Assembly: GCF_000799565.1 (NCBI RefSeq)
Contig: NZ_JUHB01000001.1
Span: 1,302,001 to 1,366,000 of the forward strand
DNA length: 64,000 nt
Origin: Cellulophaga sp. Hel_I_12
Lineage (GTDB): Bacteria > Bacteroidota > Bacteroidia > Flavobacteriales > Flavobacteriaceae
Direction: 5' to 3'
Position numbers and translations under genes: made by a program. Below the pieces are notes generated by a model. It ran no database searches and was not told the origin of the DNA. It worked only from the letters and a program-made list of their open reading frames with translations. Of the stretch, positions 1-7,470 are shown piece after piece; position 1 is the first letter of the stretch; each line of letters starts with the position of its first letter.

Positions 1-1
1 A

Positions 2-901
2 ACACCTTTTAGTGTGGAAGGTAAGTCTTATGACTATGGTACTATTATGATTCCTGTTCAGAATCAAGATTTAGATGCCACTGAGCTTCATACCTTTTTA
101 GCGACGGTAGCACAAGAAAGTGCCATTGAGATTGTTTCGGTAGGTACTGGGCACACTGTTGGTATTGATTTAGGTAGTAATGAATTTAAAACAATCAAAA
201 AACAAGAAGTAGCTATCTTGGTAGGTAATGGTATCACGTCTTACGATGCCGGAGAAATATGGCATTTATTTGACCAACGTTATGATATAAAGCTCACAAA
301 ATTAGATGCTGATTACTTCAGCAGGACTGATTTAGATCGGTATACGGCGATTATTATGCCAAACACCAATAGTGGCTTAGATAAATCTGGTACTGAAAAA
401 TTAAAAACCTGGGTGCGAAATGGCGGTAATTTAATTGGGTATAGAGGTACAACAAATTGGTTAGAAAAAAATGAATTTATAAAACTGAAGTTTAAAAATG
501 ATACGCTTGTAGCCAAAAACATCAGTTACGAACAAAGAGAAAAATTTTCAGGTGCACAAGTAACCGGTGGTGCTATTTTTGACACCAAAATCGATAGATC
601 GCATCCTATAAATTTCGGTTATAAAAACAATCATTTAGCCTTATTTCGAAATACCAATATCTTTATAGAGCCCAATAAAAATAGTTACAACAACCCTATT
701 CAATACACCAATAACCCCCTATTAAGTGGGTATATTTCTGAAGAAAAATTAAAATTGCTTAAAAATAGTGTCCCATTTCAGGTCCAAGGTTCTGGAAGTG
801 GAAATGTGATCATATTCACAGACAACACCAACTTTAGAGCTTTTTGGTACGGTACCAATAAATTATTAATGAATGCTATTTTCTTTGGAGATTTGATGTA
901 G
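2..901 (+). CDS. M14 zinc carboxypeptidase family protein, C-terminal part
   Basis: The reading frame is open from the left edge, so the gene starts outside the window and only about 299 C-terminal residues are seen. The segment resembles the amidotransferase-like accessory domain that follows the catalytic domain in large secreted flavobacterial M14 peptidases: a beta-alpha stretch (VAILVGNGI, then YTAIIMPN and a GGNLIGYRG turn) and the ending FWYGTNKLLMNAIFFG. The zinc ligands lie upstream and cannot be checked. The family acts outside the cytoplasm on peptides. Assignment rests on recollection of family architecture, so substrate is unknown. A bidirectional hairpin follows the stop. Confidence 0.7.
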   Translation, partial: TPFSVEGKSYDYGTIMIPVQNQDLDATELHTFLATVAQESAIEIVSVGTGHTVGIDLGSNEFKTIKKQEVAILVGNGITSYDAGEIWHLFDQRYDIKLTKLDADYFSRTDLDRYTAIIMPNTNSGLDKSGTEKLKTWVRNGGNLIGYRGTTNWLEKNEFIKLKFKNDTLVAKNISYEQREKFSGAQVTGGAIFDTKIDRSHPINFGYKNNHLALFRNTNIFIEPNKNSYNNPIQYTNNPLLSGYISEEKLKLLKNSVPFQVQGSGSGNVIIFTDNTNFRAFWYGTNKLLMNAIFFGDLM

Positions 902-930
902 TAGTTTAAAAAGTTGATGACTTATAAAAA

Positions 931-967
931 AGGAAGTACATAGTAAATGTGCTTCCTGTTTTTTTTT
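931..967. terminator. Bidirectional intrinsic terminator
   Basis: An 11-bp stem (AGGAAGTACAT with ATGTGCTTCCT, one G-T pair) and a 5-nt loop is followed by a T run on the plus strand and preceded by an A run, giving a T run on the minus strand. It separates the convergent M14 peptidase and acyltransferase genes; the acyltransferase stop codon overlaps the T tail. Confidence 0.8.
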
Positions 968-2009
968 AGCTAAATTTGGTATAGGTCAAATTACCTAAAA
1001 ACAAAGCGATACTTATCATAAGTGCTATAGGTATATCCCAAAAAAATATTCCTAAAACTAGTATGCATAGGTAATAAAAAGGATAAGCAATTACTGAGAA
1101 AGCAAATCGCATGGTACTAATAAATTCTTGTTCTTTAATTTTTGGTTTAATAAACCTTCTCCACGAGAACACCATTGGAAAATTAAACAGCAAGAAAATA
1201 AATTTACTAAAAAAGTCAAACCAACCTTGACTACTTTTGATCTCTGGTATTTTTGTGCTTTCTGTGATAGGAATTAAACTCTTATTGATATTCTCAGGAA
1301 CTAAATAATCAGCTCCTAACAGTTCTAATTTTTCAATAATGGCATCGTAGTCCTTTTCACTTTCAATATGCGTTGTTAATGTTTTTAATTGCTCATGAAC
1401 TAATTTTATAAAAATATCTTTAGAACGAACCACATCTTGAGCATTATATACGTCTTGTACTCGAATAGGCTCACCATAAAATACGGCTACCTTATCTGGA
1501 AAATTTGCTCCGTTTTTATAGTTTAAACCAATAGGTACTATATAAATATCTAAATCCGGAAATTTTTCTAAACTAGATAAAATAATTCTGGTAAACCCTT
1601 TGCTTAGTGGCCTAACCCTCCTTTTTAAATTGTGATTCCCCTCAGGAAATAGTACAATTGCTTCGCTCTTCGCTAGGAGTTCTGTGCAAATGTAAAACGT
1701 TTGTTCATTATTTTTTAGGGATTTGATTCCATCTCTAATTCTGTAAATAGGAATCATTTTAAAAAAAGTAAAAATCGATTTTAGTATTTTATTTTTAAAC
1801 ACACTGGCACGTGTCAAAAAAAAAGGACTTCGGCCACAAGCGGTGCCAATTAAAATAGTATCTAAAAAAGCATTCTGATGGTTTGATAAAAACAAAACAG
1901 GTTTATTTCTAGGTACATTTTCAATTCCGCGAACTACTATTTGACCAAAATAAAGGTGCAACAAGCCTTTAACAACTGCTCTAACTATTTTATAAATTAA
2001 ATCTTTCAA
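966..2009 (-). CDS. PlsC-like 1-acylglycerol-3-phosphate acyltransferase
   Basis: This 347-residue protein shows the acyltransferase motif I as NHQNAFLD (residues about 43-50) and motif III as FPEGNHN (about 121-127), the marks of the LPLAT/PlsC family that acylates lysophosphatidic acid in phospholipid synthesis. It is longer than a minimal PlsC because of a C-terminal extension ending in hydrophobic segments, so it is probably an integral inner-membrane enzyme. Its start overlaps the stop of the upstream transporter gene by 4 bases (ATGA), indicating translational coupling. Another glycerolipid or ornithine-lipid acyltransferase role is possible. Confidence 0.85.
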   Translation of the reverse strand: MKDLIYKIVRAVVKGLLHLYFGQIVVRGIENVPRNKPVLFLSNHQNAFLDTILIGTACGRSPFFLTRASVFKNKILKSIFTFFKMIPIYRIRDGIKSLKNNEQTFYICTELLAKSEAIVLFPEGNHNLKRRVRPLSKGFTRIILSSLEKFPDLDIYIVPIGLNYKNGANFPDKVAVFYGEPIRVQDVYNAQDVVRSKDIFIKLVHEQLKTLTTHIESEKDYDAIIEKLELLGADYLVPENINKSLIPITESTKIPEIKSSQGWFDFFSKFIFLLFNFPMVFSWRRFIKPKIKEQEFISTMRFAFSVIAYPFYYLCILVLGIFFWDIPIALMISIALFLGNLTYTKFS

Positions 2010-2929
2010 GCCAGTTCCTTTTTATCTTCTATAGTTTTAGAACTCCAAAAAGTAGCCAAGATTAAGCCAGACACCAAATGCCAAATACCCCAAAAAGCAG
2101 TAAGTAGTGCCATGCCTCCTAAACCATCAAAAAAAGTAAAAATCAATAACAATCCTAATCCAGAATTTTGAATCCCCGTTTCAATAGTTATGGTTCTTGT
2201 ATTTTCTGAGGATAAACCAAAGACTTTGGCTATGGAAAACCCTGTCGTGAATGCCACTAAATTGTGAAGCACAACAATCCAAAAAACGTAAAACACATAC
2301 TCAAGAAAGATAATTCTATTGGTATATAAGGCAATAAAAATTAAGACAACAAAAAATATTAGGGATACAACTTTTAATAATTTAGCTACTTTTTTAGCAA
2401 GTGCAGGCAAATAATAATTAACCATCATACCCGCCACAAGAGGAATACCAAGTAATAAAAATACAAGTTTAACCATCGCTAAGGGTGCTATAGCAATCGT
2501 TGTTAAAATAGCAGCCGCCGGCGGGTAAAATGAACTCCAAAATTCTAAATTTAATGGAGTCATAAATATAGCTAAAAGGGTTGCTACTGCGGTTAAGCAA
2601 ACAGAGAGTGCACTATTGCCCTTCGCCATGTGAGTAATAAAATTAGAAATATTGCCACCAGGGCAAGCCGCTACCATAAACATCCCTAGAGCTACACTGG
2701 GCAATGGATTGATGCTAAAAACTAATAAAAAAGTAACCGCAGGCAACAACAGAAATTGACTTAAAACACCTACAAGAATGGGTTTTGGATTTTTAAAAAG
2801 TTCTTTAAAGTCTGACAATGATATTTCTAAGGCTATCCCAAACATCACCAAAGCCAAAGCCATATTTAAAACCCATAGCGATGCTTCATTAAAATTGATA
2901 TGAATGGTATCTATGCTATTTACTGACAA
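2006..2929 (-). CDS. BASS family (bile acid:Na+ symporter type) transporter
   Basis: A 307-residue, very hydrophobic protein with about nine to ten membrane segments. The segment AACPGGNISNFITHMAKGN (residues about 88-106) is the conserved sodium-site region of SBF/BASS transporters, and a second conserved stretch, IETGIQNSGLGL, lies near residue 250. Bacterial members move organic acids or unknown anions with sodium; the true substrate cannot be read. It sits in a three-gene minus-strand unit with csaA upstream (4-bp gap) and the acyltransferase downstream (overlap). Confidence 0.85.
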   Translation of the reverse strand: MSVNSIDTIHINFNEASLWVLNMALALVMFGIALEISLSDFKELFKNPKPILVGVLSQFLLLPAVTFLLVFSINPLPSVALGMFMVAACPGGNISNFITHMAKGNSALSVCLTAVATLLAIFMTPLNLEFWSSFYPPAAAILTTIAIAPLAMVKLVFLLLGIPLVAGMMVNYYLPALAKKVAKLLKVVSLIFFVVLIFIALYTNRIIFLEYVFYVFWIVVLHNLVAFTTGFSIAKVFGLSSENTRTITIETGIQNSGLGLLLIFTFFDGLGGMALLTAFWGIWHLVSGLILATFWSSKTIEDKKELA

Positions 2930-2933
2930 ATGA

Positions 2934-3272
2934 TTAGGCTATTTTAAGTCCGTTGGTTACAGGTAAATTGGGTTGCAGTAAAGTAACTTCTTTACCTTGA
3001 ACTGCCCCTAAGATAAGACATTCACTCATAAAATTAGCAATTTGTTTCTTAGGAAAATTTATAACAGCTATGACTTGCATTCCTTTTAAATCACTTTCTT
3101 TATACAATGTGGTAATCTGTGCTGATGTTTTTTTTATTCCTATTTCGGCACCAAAATCAATTTCTAATTTATAAGCCGGATTTTTGGCCTCAGGAAATTC
3201 TAGAACGTTCACAATTGTTCCTACTCGAATGTCTATCTTCTCAAAATCTGACCCTTGTATCAGCTCCTTCAT
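2934..3272 (-). CDS. csaA: CsaA-type tRNA-binding protein
   Basis: A compact 112-residue single-domain protein of the EMAPII-like tRNA-binding OB fold. The signature FEKIDIRVGTIVNV at the N terminus and the SECLILGA turn near residue 85 match CsaA, a dimeric tRNA-binding protein proposed to act as an export-related chaperone in Bacillus. It is first gene of the csaA-transporter-acyltransferase unit. Length agrees with the family norm (about 110). The same fold occurs at the ends of some aminoacyl-tRNA synthetases, but the stand-alone size supports CsaA. Confidence 0.88.
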   Translation of the reverse strand: MKELIQGSDFEKIDIRVGTIVNVLEFPEAKNPAYKLEIDFGAEIGIKKTSAQITTLYKESDLKGMQVIAVINFPKKQIANFMSECLILGAVQGKEVTLLQPNLPVTNGLKIA

Positions 3273-3366
3273 GTCATCGTATTTGGAATGGTAATTTAAA
3301 AATTCAATCCTAAAATTAGCCGAAAATATTTAAAATTCTAATAACTTTAGGGGTATATCTAAGAAA

Positions 3367-3921
3367 ATGGCCTTAACACCAAGTAATATGTTGCCTTTAG
3401 GCACAATAGCACCCGACTTCAACTTAATGGACACCATAAGTGATCAACGACTTTTTTTAAACGATTTAAAAGGAGAAAATGGTACGGTCATCCTTTTTAT
3501 TTGCAACCATTGCCCTTATGTAATTCATGTAAATCCCTTACTGACCAAAATAGCTTTGGAATATCAACAAAAAGGCATCTCCTTTGTGGCTATTTCAAGT
3601 AATGATATTGAGAATTATCCACAAGATGCACCACACTACATGAAACAAGTGGCAAAAAAAGAGCATTATCCTTTTCCATATTTGTTTGATGAAACCCAAA
3701 AGGTCGCTAAAGCGTATGATGCGGCTTGTACTCCTGATATGTACCTTTTTGATAAAAATTTAGCCCTTGTGTACCGCGGCCAATTAGATGATTCTCGACC
3801 AGGGAATAAAAAACCCTTGACAGGAGTTGATTTAAAAAATGCTATCGATAATCTTTTGAGTAATCGCCCAATTTCAAGTATTCAAAAACCCAGTATGGGA
3901 TGTAATATCAAATGGAAATAA
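3367..3921 (+). CDS. Thioredoxin-fold redoxin family protein
   Basis: A 184-residue AhpC/TSA-type protein. The redox centre is CNHCPYV with Cys46 and Cys49, a motif of the NHCPYV redoxin subfamily, and a third Cys lies five residues before the end (Cys179). The order PDFNLMD, CxxC, then YLFDKNLALVYRGQLDD is that of the family. No signal peptide is visible, so it is probably cytoplasmic. Its partner is unknown; a peroxide- or disulphide-reducing role is inferred. It ends 17 bases from a convergent DinB-like gene. Confidence 0.85.
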   Translation: MALTPSNMLPLGTIAPDFNLMDTISDQRLFLNDLKGENGTVILFICNHCPYVIHVNPLLTKIALEYQQKGISFVAISSNDIENYPQDAPHYMKQVAKKEHYPFPYLFDETQKVAKAYDAACTPDMYLFDKNLALVYRGQLDDSRPGNKKPLTGVDLKNAIDNLLSNRPISSIQKPSMGCNIKWK

Positions 3922-3938
3922 AAAATTCTAAGTGAAAA

Positions 3939-4478
3939 TCACCAACCCTTACGATGAATTAAAGCTTGAATATGGGCTAAATGATGACTGCCATGCCACG
4001 CATATTTTGCAATATTCTCAGCTACAGAAACAGGATGATTTGGATGATCTGGATGTAGGTATGTTTTTTTTAAGTCAGAAGCTGACAAACCTTTTAATAA
4101 ATACACCAATTTGCTATGTAGCGCTTTTAAATAATCTAATGAAAGTTGAATCGGCGCTGATTTGGCATCAAAAATTTCACTCCATTCTTTTTCGTCATAA
4201 GGCTTTATTAAAGGAGACTTTTCAGTTAATGCCCATTTAAACCGCGTATAACTATGATGGTGACTATCTGCTAAATGATGCACAAGTTGCCTGACCGTCC
4301 ATCCATTTGGCCGGTATGGTGTATTTAATTGTTCATCTGAAAGATCTTTCACGACATCATTTAAACGTTCAGGGAGTACTTCTAGCACGTGTATCCAATC
4401 CTCAATTAAATCATCTGTAATTTTTGAAGGTTGTACAAATACGCCAATAGGATATTTTAAATTTTCTATCATAGCCAT
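3939..4478 (-). CDS. YfiT/BstA-type DinB-fold putative metal-dependent hydrolase
   Basis: A 179-residue four-helix protein of the DinB/YfiT family. Conserved histidines, expected to bind a divalent metal, appear as VHHLADSHHH (about 66-75) and WHGSHHLAHI (about 161-170); the segment YRPNGWTVRQLVHHLADSHHH is typical of YfiT. YfiT members are often annotated as bacillithiol-type transferases or metal-dependent hydrolases; no substrate can be deduced. A second ATG three codons in (MIENLKYP) could be the true start. Confidence 0.85.
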   Translation of the reverse strand: MAMIENLKYPIGVFVQPSKITDDLIEDWIHVLEVLPERLNDVVKDLSDEQLNTPYRPNGWTVRQLVHHLADSHHHSYTRFKWALTEKSPLIKPYDEKEWSEIFDAKSAPIQLSLDYLKALHSKLVYLLKGLSASDLKKTYLHPDHPNHPVSVAENIAKYAWHGSHHLAHIQALIHRKGW

Positions 4479-4583
4479 AAAAATAACAAAAATTTTAATA
4501 GATTTTTAACGCTTAAACTCTTTATATTCCAATATAATCTACTAGTTTTATAGACTATTAATTTAAATAAAAAAAAAGACATA

Positions 4584-5219
4584 ATGGCAACTATTAGATT
4601 AGGAGATATAGCACCAGATTTTACAGTAGATAGCTCTCTGGGAATGATAAATTTTTACGATTATTTAGGCGATAGTTGGGGAATTTTATTTTCACATCCA
4701 GCAGATTTTACACCAGTCTGCACGACAGAATTAGGAACTGCCGCTAAGTTTAAAGACGAATTTGATCAAAGAAATGTAAAAATGATTGCTTTAAGTGTTG
4801 ATGGCGCCGCCTCACACGCGGAGTGGATTAAAGATATCAATGAAGTGCAAAATACAAGTGTAAATTTTCCGATTATTGCTGATGAAGATCGTAAGGTATC
4901 AAATCTTTACGATATGATTCATCCAAATGCAGATAGTACCCTAACAGTGCGCTCCGTATTTATCATTGCTCCAGATAAAACAGTTAAATTAATGCTCACC
5001 TATCCCGCGTCTACAGGCCGTAATTTTTACGAATTGTTACGTGTCATAGATTCATTGCAGTTAACTGCACATCATAAAGTAGCTACTCCTGCCAACTGGA
5101 AAAACGGAGATAAAGTTGTGGTAAGTCCTGCTATTAGCACCCAAGATGCTATCAAAATTTTCCCAAAAGGTGTTGAAGAAATTAAGCCTTATTTGCGCAT
5201 GACGCCAGATCCGTCGTAA
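4584..5219 (+). CDS. 1-Cys peroxiredoxin (Prx6 type)
   Basis: A 211-residue peroxiredoxin that reduces hydroperoxides. The peroxidatic cysteine is Cys46 in PADFTPVCTTELG. The C-terminal extension, with the Prx6 pattern TPANWKNGDKVVVSPAIS and a final PYLRMTPDPS, separates it from 2-Cys AhpC. No second conserved Cys is seen, so an external thiol must regenerate it. The gene stands alone and ends in a strong intrinsic terminator. An A-rich leader just before the ATG suits a Bacteroidota translation start. Confidence 0.93.
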   Translation: MATIRLGDIAPDFTVDSSLGMINFYDYLGDSWGILFSHPADFTPVCTTELGTAAKFKDEFDQRNVKMIALSVDGAASHAEWIKDINEVQNTSVNFPIIADEDRKVSNLYDMIHPNADSTLTVRSVFIIAPDKTVKLMLTYPASTGRNFYELLRVIDSLQLTAHHKVATPANWKNGDKVVVSPAISTQDAIKIFPKGVEEIKPYLRMTPDPS

Positions 5220-5240
5220 ATTCATAAAACTATTGTTACA

Positions 5241-5272
5241 AAACCTGATCGCTTATTGATCAGGTTTTTTTA
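5241..5272 (+). terminator. Intrinsic terminator of the peroxiredoxin gene
   Basis: A perfect 10-bp stem (AAACCTGATC with GATCAGGTTT), a 7-nt loop and a T run. Confidence 0.9.
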
Positions 5273-5344
5273 TATCTAGACCTAATGAAATTGATTTTTT
5301 TTAAGATAAGCGCTAAAAAATGAAAATGTTAAATTAAATTATAC

Positions 5345-5352
5345 TATATTTG
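5345..5352 (+). promoter_or_regulatory. Putative -7 promoter box of the cold shock gene
   Basis: TATATTTG matches the Bacteroidota -7 consensus TAnnTTTG, 30 bases before the cold shock start codon. A good -33 TTG is not evident. Confidence 0.6.
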
Positions 5353-5382
5353 CACATTAATTAATTTTTTTAATATTTTATA

Positions 5383-5574
5383 ATGAATAAAGGAACAGTA
5401 AAATTCTTCAATGATTCTAAAGGTTTTGGATTTATCACTGAAGATGGCTCAAGCGAAGATCACTTTGTACACATTTCTGGTTTAATCGACGAAATTCGCG
5501 AAGGTGATGTTGTAGAATTTGAATTACAACAAGGTAAAAAAGGATTGAACGCAGTAAATGTAAAAGTACTATAA
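5383..5574 (+). CDS. CspA-family cold shock protein
   Basis: A 63-residue single cold-shock domain. The RNA-binding motifs RNP1 (KGFGFIT, residues 13-19) and RNP2 (HFVHIS, 27-32) are intact. These proteins bind single-stranded RNA and act as RNA chaperones. The gene has its own promoter box and a strong terminator, so it is monocistronic. Several csp copies are usual per genome, so no specific gene letter is given. Confidence 0.95.
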   Translation: MNKGTVKFFNDSKGFGFITEDGSSEDHFVHISGLIDEIREGDVVEFELQQGKKGLNAVNVKVL

Positions 5575-5604
5575 TACATACGTAACAACTTTTTTTTGAT
5601 TTAG

Positions 5605-5632
5605 AAGCCCAACTATTACGTTGGGCTTTTTT
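5605..5632 (+). terminator. Intrinsic terminator of the cold shock gene
   Basis: Stem AAGCCCAAC with GTTGGGCTT, 6-nt loop, then a T run. Confidence 0.9.
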
Positions 5633-5966
5633 ATTGCAAATTAGTACCTGACTATTTACTTTCCCCGAAGAGCCGTTAATATTGCTACATAACTTTTAAT
5701 GGTCAAAAAATAGTCTCATCTAGAACGCAACTTTCTTACATATTTCGCATCTATTTGGTATGTGACAAGTTCCCCCACAAAATCTTACGAGATAGCGCTA
5801 CTAATTAAAATCGTTTTTTAGCTTAAGTATTGAAATGACACCTAACACTTATACGTTATTTTTTCAGGATAAAGACATCAAAAGCAAAAATTAGAACAAT
5901 TTAATAGTAGGGTTTTACCTGTTGTAGATGTTTCATGAGTAGTACAACCTTTTAATCTAACTAACT
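5633..5966. other. Intergenic region, no gene seen
   Basis: About 330 bases between the cold shock terminator and the small ORF at 5967. I see no convincing reading frame or structured RNA. Part of it is presumably the leader and promoter of that small ORF, though no clear TAnnTTTG box was found. Confidence 0.5.
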
Positions 5967-6071
5967 ATGGCTACCTTTTTTAGTATTCTTATGGTTTTAA
6001 TCTTTGTTAATATGGTCCTTTTGTTGGTCAGCGTTAACAGAAGAACTAAAATTAAAAAAGGGTTCCAATAA
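5967..6071 (+). CDS. Small single-helix membrane protein (34 aa)
   Basis: A short frame not exceeding 34 codons: an N terminus MATFFSILMV, one hydrophobic helix of about 20 residues and a basic end (NRRTKIKKGFQ). It is supported by similarity to the 59-residue protein at 22260: both begin M-x-T-F-F-S and share V-N-x-x-L-L-x-x-S-V-N, about 14 identities in 26 positions. A terminator overlaps its end. The orientation expected is N-out, C-in with the basic tail inside. Function unknown; it may be a subunit or regulator in the inner membrane. Confidence 0.6.
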   Translation: MATFFSILMVLIFVNMVLLLVSVNRRTKIKKGFQ

Positions 6072-6092
6072 ATTTTGAAACCCTTTTTAATT
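6055..6092. terminator. Terminator between the small ORF and the immunophilin gene
   Basis: Stem AAAAAGGGTT with AACCCTTTTT around an A/T-rich loop, giving T runs on both strands, between convergent genes. Confidence 0.75.
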
Positions 6093-6112
6093 ACCTTTTA
6101 AATTTTATGAAA

Positions 6113-7045
6113 TTAACTCACTTTCATTAATTCCACATCGAAAACGAGTATGGCATTTGGCGGAATAACCCCACCTGCACCTGCGCTACCATATCCTAAG
6201 GCAGAAGGAATTACAAAACGAGCCTTATCTCCTACTTGCAATAAGCAAATACCTTCATCCCAGCCTTTAATCACTTGCCCTACACCCACTTGAAAATCAA
6301 TGGGTTCTTTTCTCTTATAGGAAGAATCAAATACGGTTCCATCTATTAAAGCTCCTTGATAGTGAACTGAAACATGCATCCCAGCCACAGCTTTTTTACC
6401 ATCACCTTTCTGAATTATTTTATAGCGCAACCCACTTGCTGTTTCTTCAAAACCAGCAGCTACTTTGTCTAATTCTGAAGCTTGGGCTGCTTTTTCTTCT
6501 GCAATTCTCTTTTCTCTTGAGCCTTCAAAAGTTCTAAACGCTTCTACAGCATTCCATTTTTCAGCTTCGGCACCCACCCTAACAATTTCTATACTGTCTA
6601 TTTTATCGCCTTGTTTTATGGCATCAACAATAGCTTGACTATCTACAACATGACCAAAAACGGTGTGTTTATTATCTAACCAAGGGGTGGCAATGTGTGT
6701 AATAAAAAATTGACTCCCGTTGGTTCCAGGACCAGAATTTGCCATAGACAACACGCCTGGACCATCATGCTTTAAATCAACATGAAATTCATCGTCAAAT
6801 TTATAGCCCGGATCACCAGTTCCAGTGCCTTGTGGACAACCACCTTGAATCATAAAATCTGGTATCACTCTGTGAAATTTTAATCCATCATAAAATGGTT
6901 TTCCTTGTGCTTTGGCTTTGTTTTCAAGATTACCTTCAGCTAAGGCTACAAAATTACCAACAGTACCAGGTGTTTTATCGTGGGCAAGTTTTACTACTAT
7001 TTCTCCTTTTGAAGTATTGAATTTTGCGTAGATTCCGTCTTTCAT
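6113..7045 (-). CDS. Cyclophilin-FKBP fusion peptidyl-prolyl isomerase
   Basis: A 310-residue protein with two prolyl isomerase folds. Residues about 5-165 are a cyclophilin: FHRVIPDFMIQGG, GPGVLSMANSGPGTNGSQFFI and WLDNKHTVFG hold the active-site Arg, Gln and Trp-region residues. Residues about 205-310 are an FKBP domain: VSVHYQGALIDGTVFDSSYKRKEP, VGQVIKGWDEG and GYGSAGAGGVIPPNAILVFDVEL. No signal peptide is visible, so it should act in the cytoplasm on folding proteins. Two-family fusions (dual-family immunophilins) have been described in some bacteria and protists; this one has the cyclophilin first. Confidence 0.93.
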   Translation of the reverse strand: MKDGIYAKFNTSKGEIVVKLAHDKTPGTVGNFVALAEGNLENKAKAQGKPFYDGLKFHRVIPDFMIQGGCPQGTGTGDPGYKFDDEFHVDLKHDGPGVLSMANSGPGTNGSQFFITHIATPWLDNKHTVFGHVVDSQAIVDAIKQGDKIDSIEIVRVGAEAEKWNAVEAFRTFEGSREKRIAEEKAAQASELDKVAAGFEETASGLRYKIIQKGDGKKAVAGMHVSVHYQGALIDGTVFDSSYKRKEPIDFQVGVGQVIKGWDEGICLLQVGDKARFVIPSALGYGSAGAGGVIPPNAILVFDVELMKVS

Positions 7046-7137
7046 TTTTTTTTATTTAATTAAGGCGCAAAGGTACATTTTTGTTTTGGCTTAGAAAATA
7101 GTTTGCATTTAAAGAAGTATCAAATCTAATGCAAAAC

Positions 7138-7164
7138 AAAAGGAGCCTGTTTTAGGCTCCTTTT
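7138..7164 (-). terminator. Intrinsic terminator of the PPK2-M28 unit
   Basis: A perfect 10-bp stem, AAAAGGAGCC with GGCTCCTTTT, with a 7-nt loop and a T-rich tail on the minus strand. Confidence 0.88.
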
Positions 7165-7187
7165 CTACTATTAATTACTTACTGAGT

Positions 7188-7469
7188 TTACCAAATTCGA
7201 ACGCGCTCTTCTGGCTTTAAATACACGGCATCACTGGGTTGAATATCAAAAGTCCCATAAAAGGCGTTAATATTTTGTAGCGGTTGTGTTGCCCGATACT
7301 TACCTGGTGAATGTGGATCTGTTTTTATTTGTGTTAAAAGCGCGTCTTCTCTAGCTATAGTGCGCCATACCTTGACCCAAGACATAAAAAAGCGTTGTTC
7401 GGCAGTAAAACCATCTATCGGTTCTGGTTTTCCATTAGTTTTAAAATGCTTTAGCAAACCGTCAAAAAA
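7188..7469 (-). pseudogene. C-terminal remnant of an M13 (neprilysin-like) metallopeptidase
   Basis: About 93 codons match only the extreme C terminus of M13 peptidases: GFTAEQRFFMSWVKVWR, then KTDPHSPGKYRA and the final ERVRIW, a typical family ending. The intact family is about 670 residues with an upstream HExxH zinc motif, which is absent. The frame opens directly after the M28 peptidase stop codon, with only a TTG as possible start. I read it as the residue of a deletion that removed most of the gene and placed the M28 gene beside the fragment. Confidence 0.85.
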
Positions 7470-7470
7470 A

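Noticed and set aside
3932..4240. 102-codon frame opposite the YfiT-like gene
   Set aside because: The minus-strand product has the DinB/YfiT histidine pattern; the plus-strand one has nothing recognisable.
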